This document shows positions 6,324 to 6,914 of a stretch of 6,914 nucleotides of DNA, in pieces (position 1 is the first letter of the stretch; the number at the start of each line of letters is the position of its first letter). This DNA is from Bryobacterales bacterium (lineage in GTDB: Bacteria; Cyanobacteriota; Vampirovibrionia; Obscuribacterales; Obscuribacteraceae). The position numbers and the translations under genes are program-made. The notes beneath the pieces were generated by a model, which did not search any database, was not told where the DNA came from, and saw nothing but the letters and a program-made list of their open reading frames with translations. The DNA lies in contig CAJCHQ010000839.1 of assembly GCA_903970295.1 (NCBI GenBank), forward strand, positions 1 to 6,914, given 5' to 3'.

Positions 6324-6913
6324 TTTATGAATCTCCACAGATAGACAACCGAGAAGACAGCTATCCAAACAACGTCGACGAAGTGCCAGTACATCGAGAC
6401 GCAAGTCAATCCTACTTCCGTTATTTCATGCTGCCTCTTGCCGTGCACCATGGCCAGGAGCGCTACCGTCAAAAGTATCAGCCCGACAATGACGTGGAAG
6501 CCGTGAAAGCCAGTCAGTGTGAAAAAAGTACTGCCGAACATGTCTCGACTGATTGTCAAATTCTCCTGGATCAGCCCTGCGTACTCTATTCCTTGTCCGG
6601 CTATGAAGGTAGTGCCGAGGGCAATCGTGACCAATAGCCAAAAGATTGCCATACCGCTTTGTTTGGCATGAGCTTTCTCGGAAAGCCATAAAGTAAAGCT
6701 GCTGGCGAACAGGGCAATGGAAAACATTCCGGTCTTCAAAACATCGAGATGCCAGGCTGCCATCGCACCAGTGCCATATTGGTTATGGAAATTGACGTAC
6801 GCGAGAATCAGCAAGAGAAAGAAAATAGACTCGGAACCGATGAACAAAGCCATGCCAAGAATGTTTCGGTCGATCTTCAAATTTGTGTCGAGTGGATGCA
6901 CTGGCGCAGTCAC
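6320..6913 (-). CDS. ctaE: Cytochrome c oxidase subunit III, at window edge
   Basis: These 197 residues form the short, five-helix type of heme-copper oxidase subunit III (about 200 residues in Bacillus CtaE or E. coli CyoC). Helices lie near 18-40, 60-77, 88-106, 128-152 and 176-194. Family landmarks are the conserved glutamate in FIGSES (E28), GQGIEY (106-111), FGSTFFTLTGFHGFHVIVGL (126-145) and YWHFVDVVWIAVF (175-187). Subunit III packs against catalytic subunit I and is thought to support proton uptake and enzyme stability. The first possible start is a GTG at 6913, one base from the edge. The length fits a nearly or fully complete protein, but a longer N-terminus, or a fusion to an upstream subunit, cannot be excluded. 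The stop overlaps ctaG by four bases (ATGA). Subunits I and II would be expected just upstream. Confidence 0.95.
   Translation of the reverse strand: MTAPVHPLDTNLKIDRNILGMALFIGSESIFFLLLILAYVNFHNQYGTGAMAAWHLDVLKTGMFSIALFASSFTLWLSEKAHAKQSGMAIFWLLVTIALGTTFIAGQGIEYAGLIQENLTISRDMFGSTFFTLTGFHGFHVIVGLILLTVALLAMVHGKRQHEITEVGLTCVSMYWHFVDVVWIAVFSVVYLWRFIK
6333..6336 (-). promoter_or_regulatory. Ribosome binding site that fixes the ctaG start
   Basis: On the - strand GGAG lies nine bases before ATG 6323, inside the last codons of ctaE. Together with the ATGA stop/start overlap it favours this start over the upstream in-frame ATG at 6404. Confidence 0.55.
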
Positions 6914-6914
6914 G

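Noticed and set aside
6324..6404. N-terminal extension of ctaG starting at ATG 6404
   Set aside because: It would overlap the subunit III gene by 85 bases, with a sequence unlike the family (MRLDVLALRRRC). ATG 6323 has a ribosome binding site and the typical ATGA overlap.
1..6914. Defence system, prophage, transposon or CRISPR content
   Set aside because: Every base outside short gaps belongs to housekeeping or pilus genes. No transposase, integrase, terminal inverted repeat, repeat-spacer pattern or tRNA-like structure was seen.

Overview
The window carries two unrelated gene blocks that converge on a gap of only 34 bases. On the + strand, bases 1-1426 hold the end of a Tad/Flp-pilus operon: the 3' two thirds of tadB followed one base later by a complete tadC. 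On the - strand, bases 1461-6913 hold a tightly packed respiratory operon. In transcription order it reads: cytochrome c oxidase subunit III (ctaE), the oxidase assembly factor ctaG, a small two-helix membrane protein, a Rieske iron-sulfur protein, a cytochrome b / cytochrome c fusion protein, and finally glucose-6-phosphate isomerase (pgi). Every junction in this operon overlaps, abuts or has a gap of about 11 bases, so the genes are probably co-transcribed from a promoter beyond base 6914.

Functionally, the - strand block joins a quinol:cytochrome c reductase (complex III) to an aa3/caa3-type heme-copper oxidase (complex IV). Quinol would be oxidised at the cytochrome b/Rieske site and electrons passed to the fused cytochrome c domain on the outer face of the membrane. 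From there they would reach the oxidase, whose subunits I and II are presumably encoded upstream, outside the window. The cytochrome b is a b6-plus-subunit-IV-like seven-helix protein with b6-type heme-ligand spacing. However, it has a PDWY Qo motif instead of PEWY, lacks the cysteine that anchors heme ci in b6f complexes, and carries a C-terminal class I cytochrome c with a histidine-containing repeated tail.

The pgi gene reads as two overlapping frames. The junction is explained by one missing base within about 2159-2164: adding one base restores a continuous protein of about 543 residues with all catalytic residues. It is either a sequencing/assembly error or a very recent inactivation.

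The organism is an aerobic or facultatively aerobic bacterium of intermediate GC content. The mix of Tad pilus genes, a bc-type complex with a fused cytochrome c and a caa3-type oxidase cluster fits several little-cultured phyla, such as non-photosynthetic relatives of Cyanobacteria, Acidobacteriota or similar groups. This placement is a weak inference. There is no intergenic stretch longer than 34 bases, and I see no RNA gene, CRISPR array, insertion sequence or convincing terminator. Nothing here looks like an undescribed defence or mobile system. The unusual points are the composite cytochrome b/c protein, its repeated tail, the unassigned small subunit, the degenerate Tat-like motif in the Rieske protein and the broken pgi.
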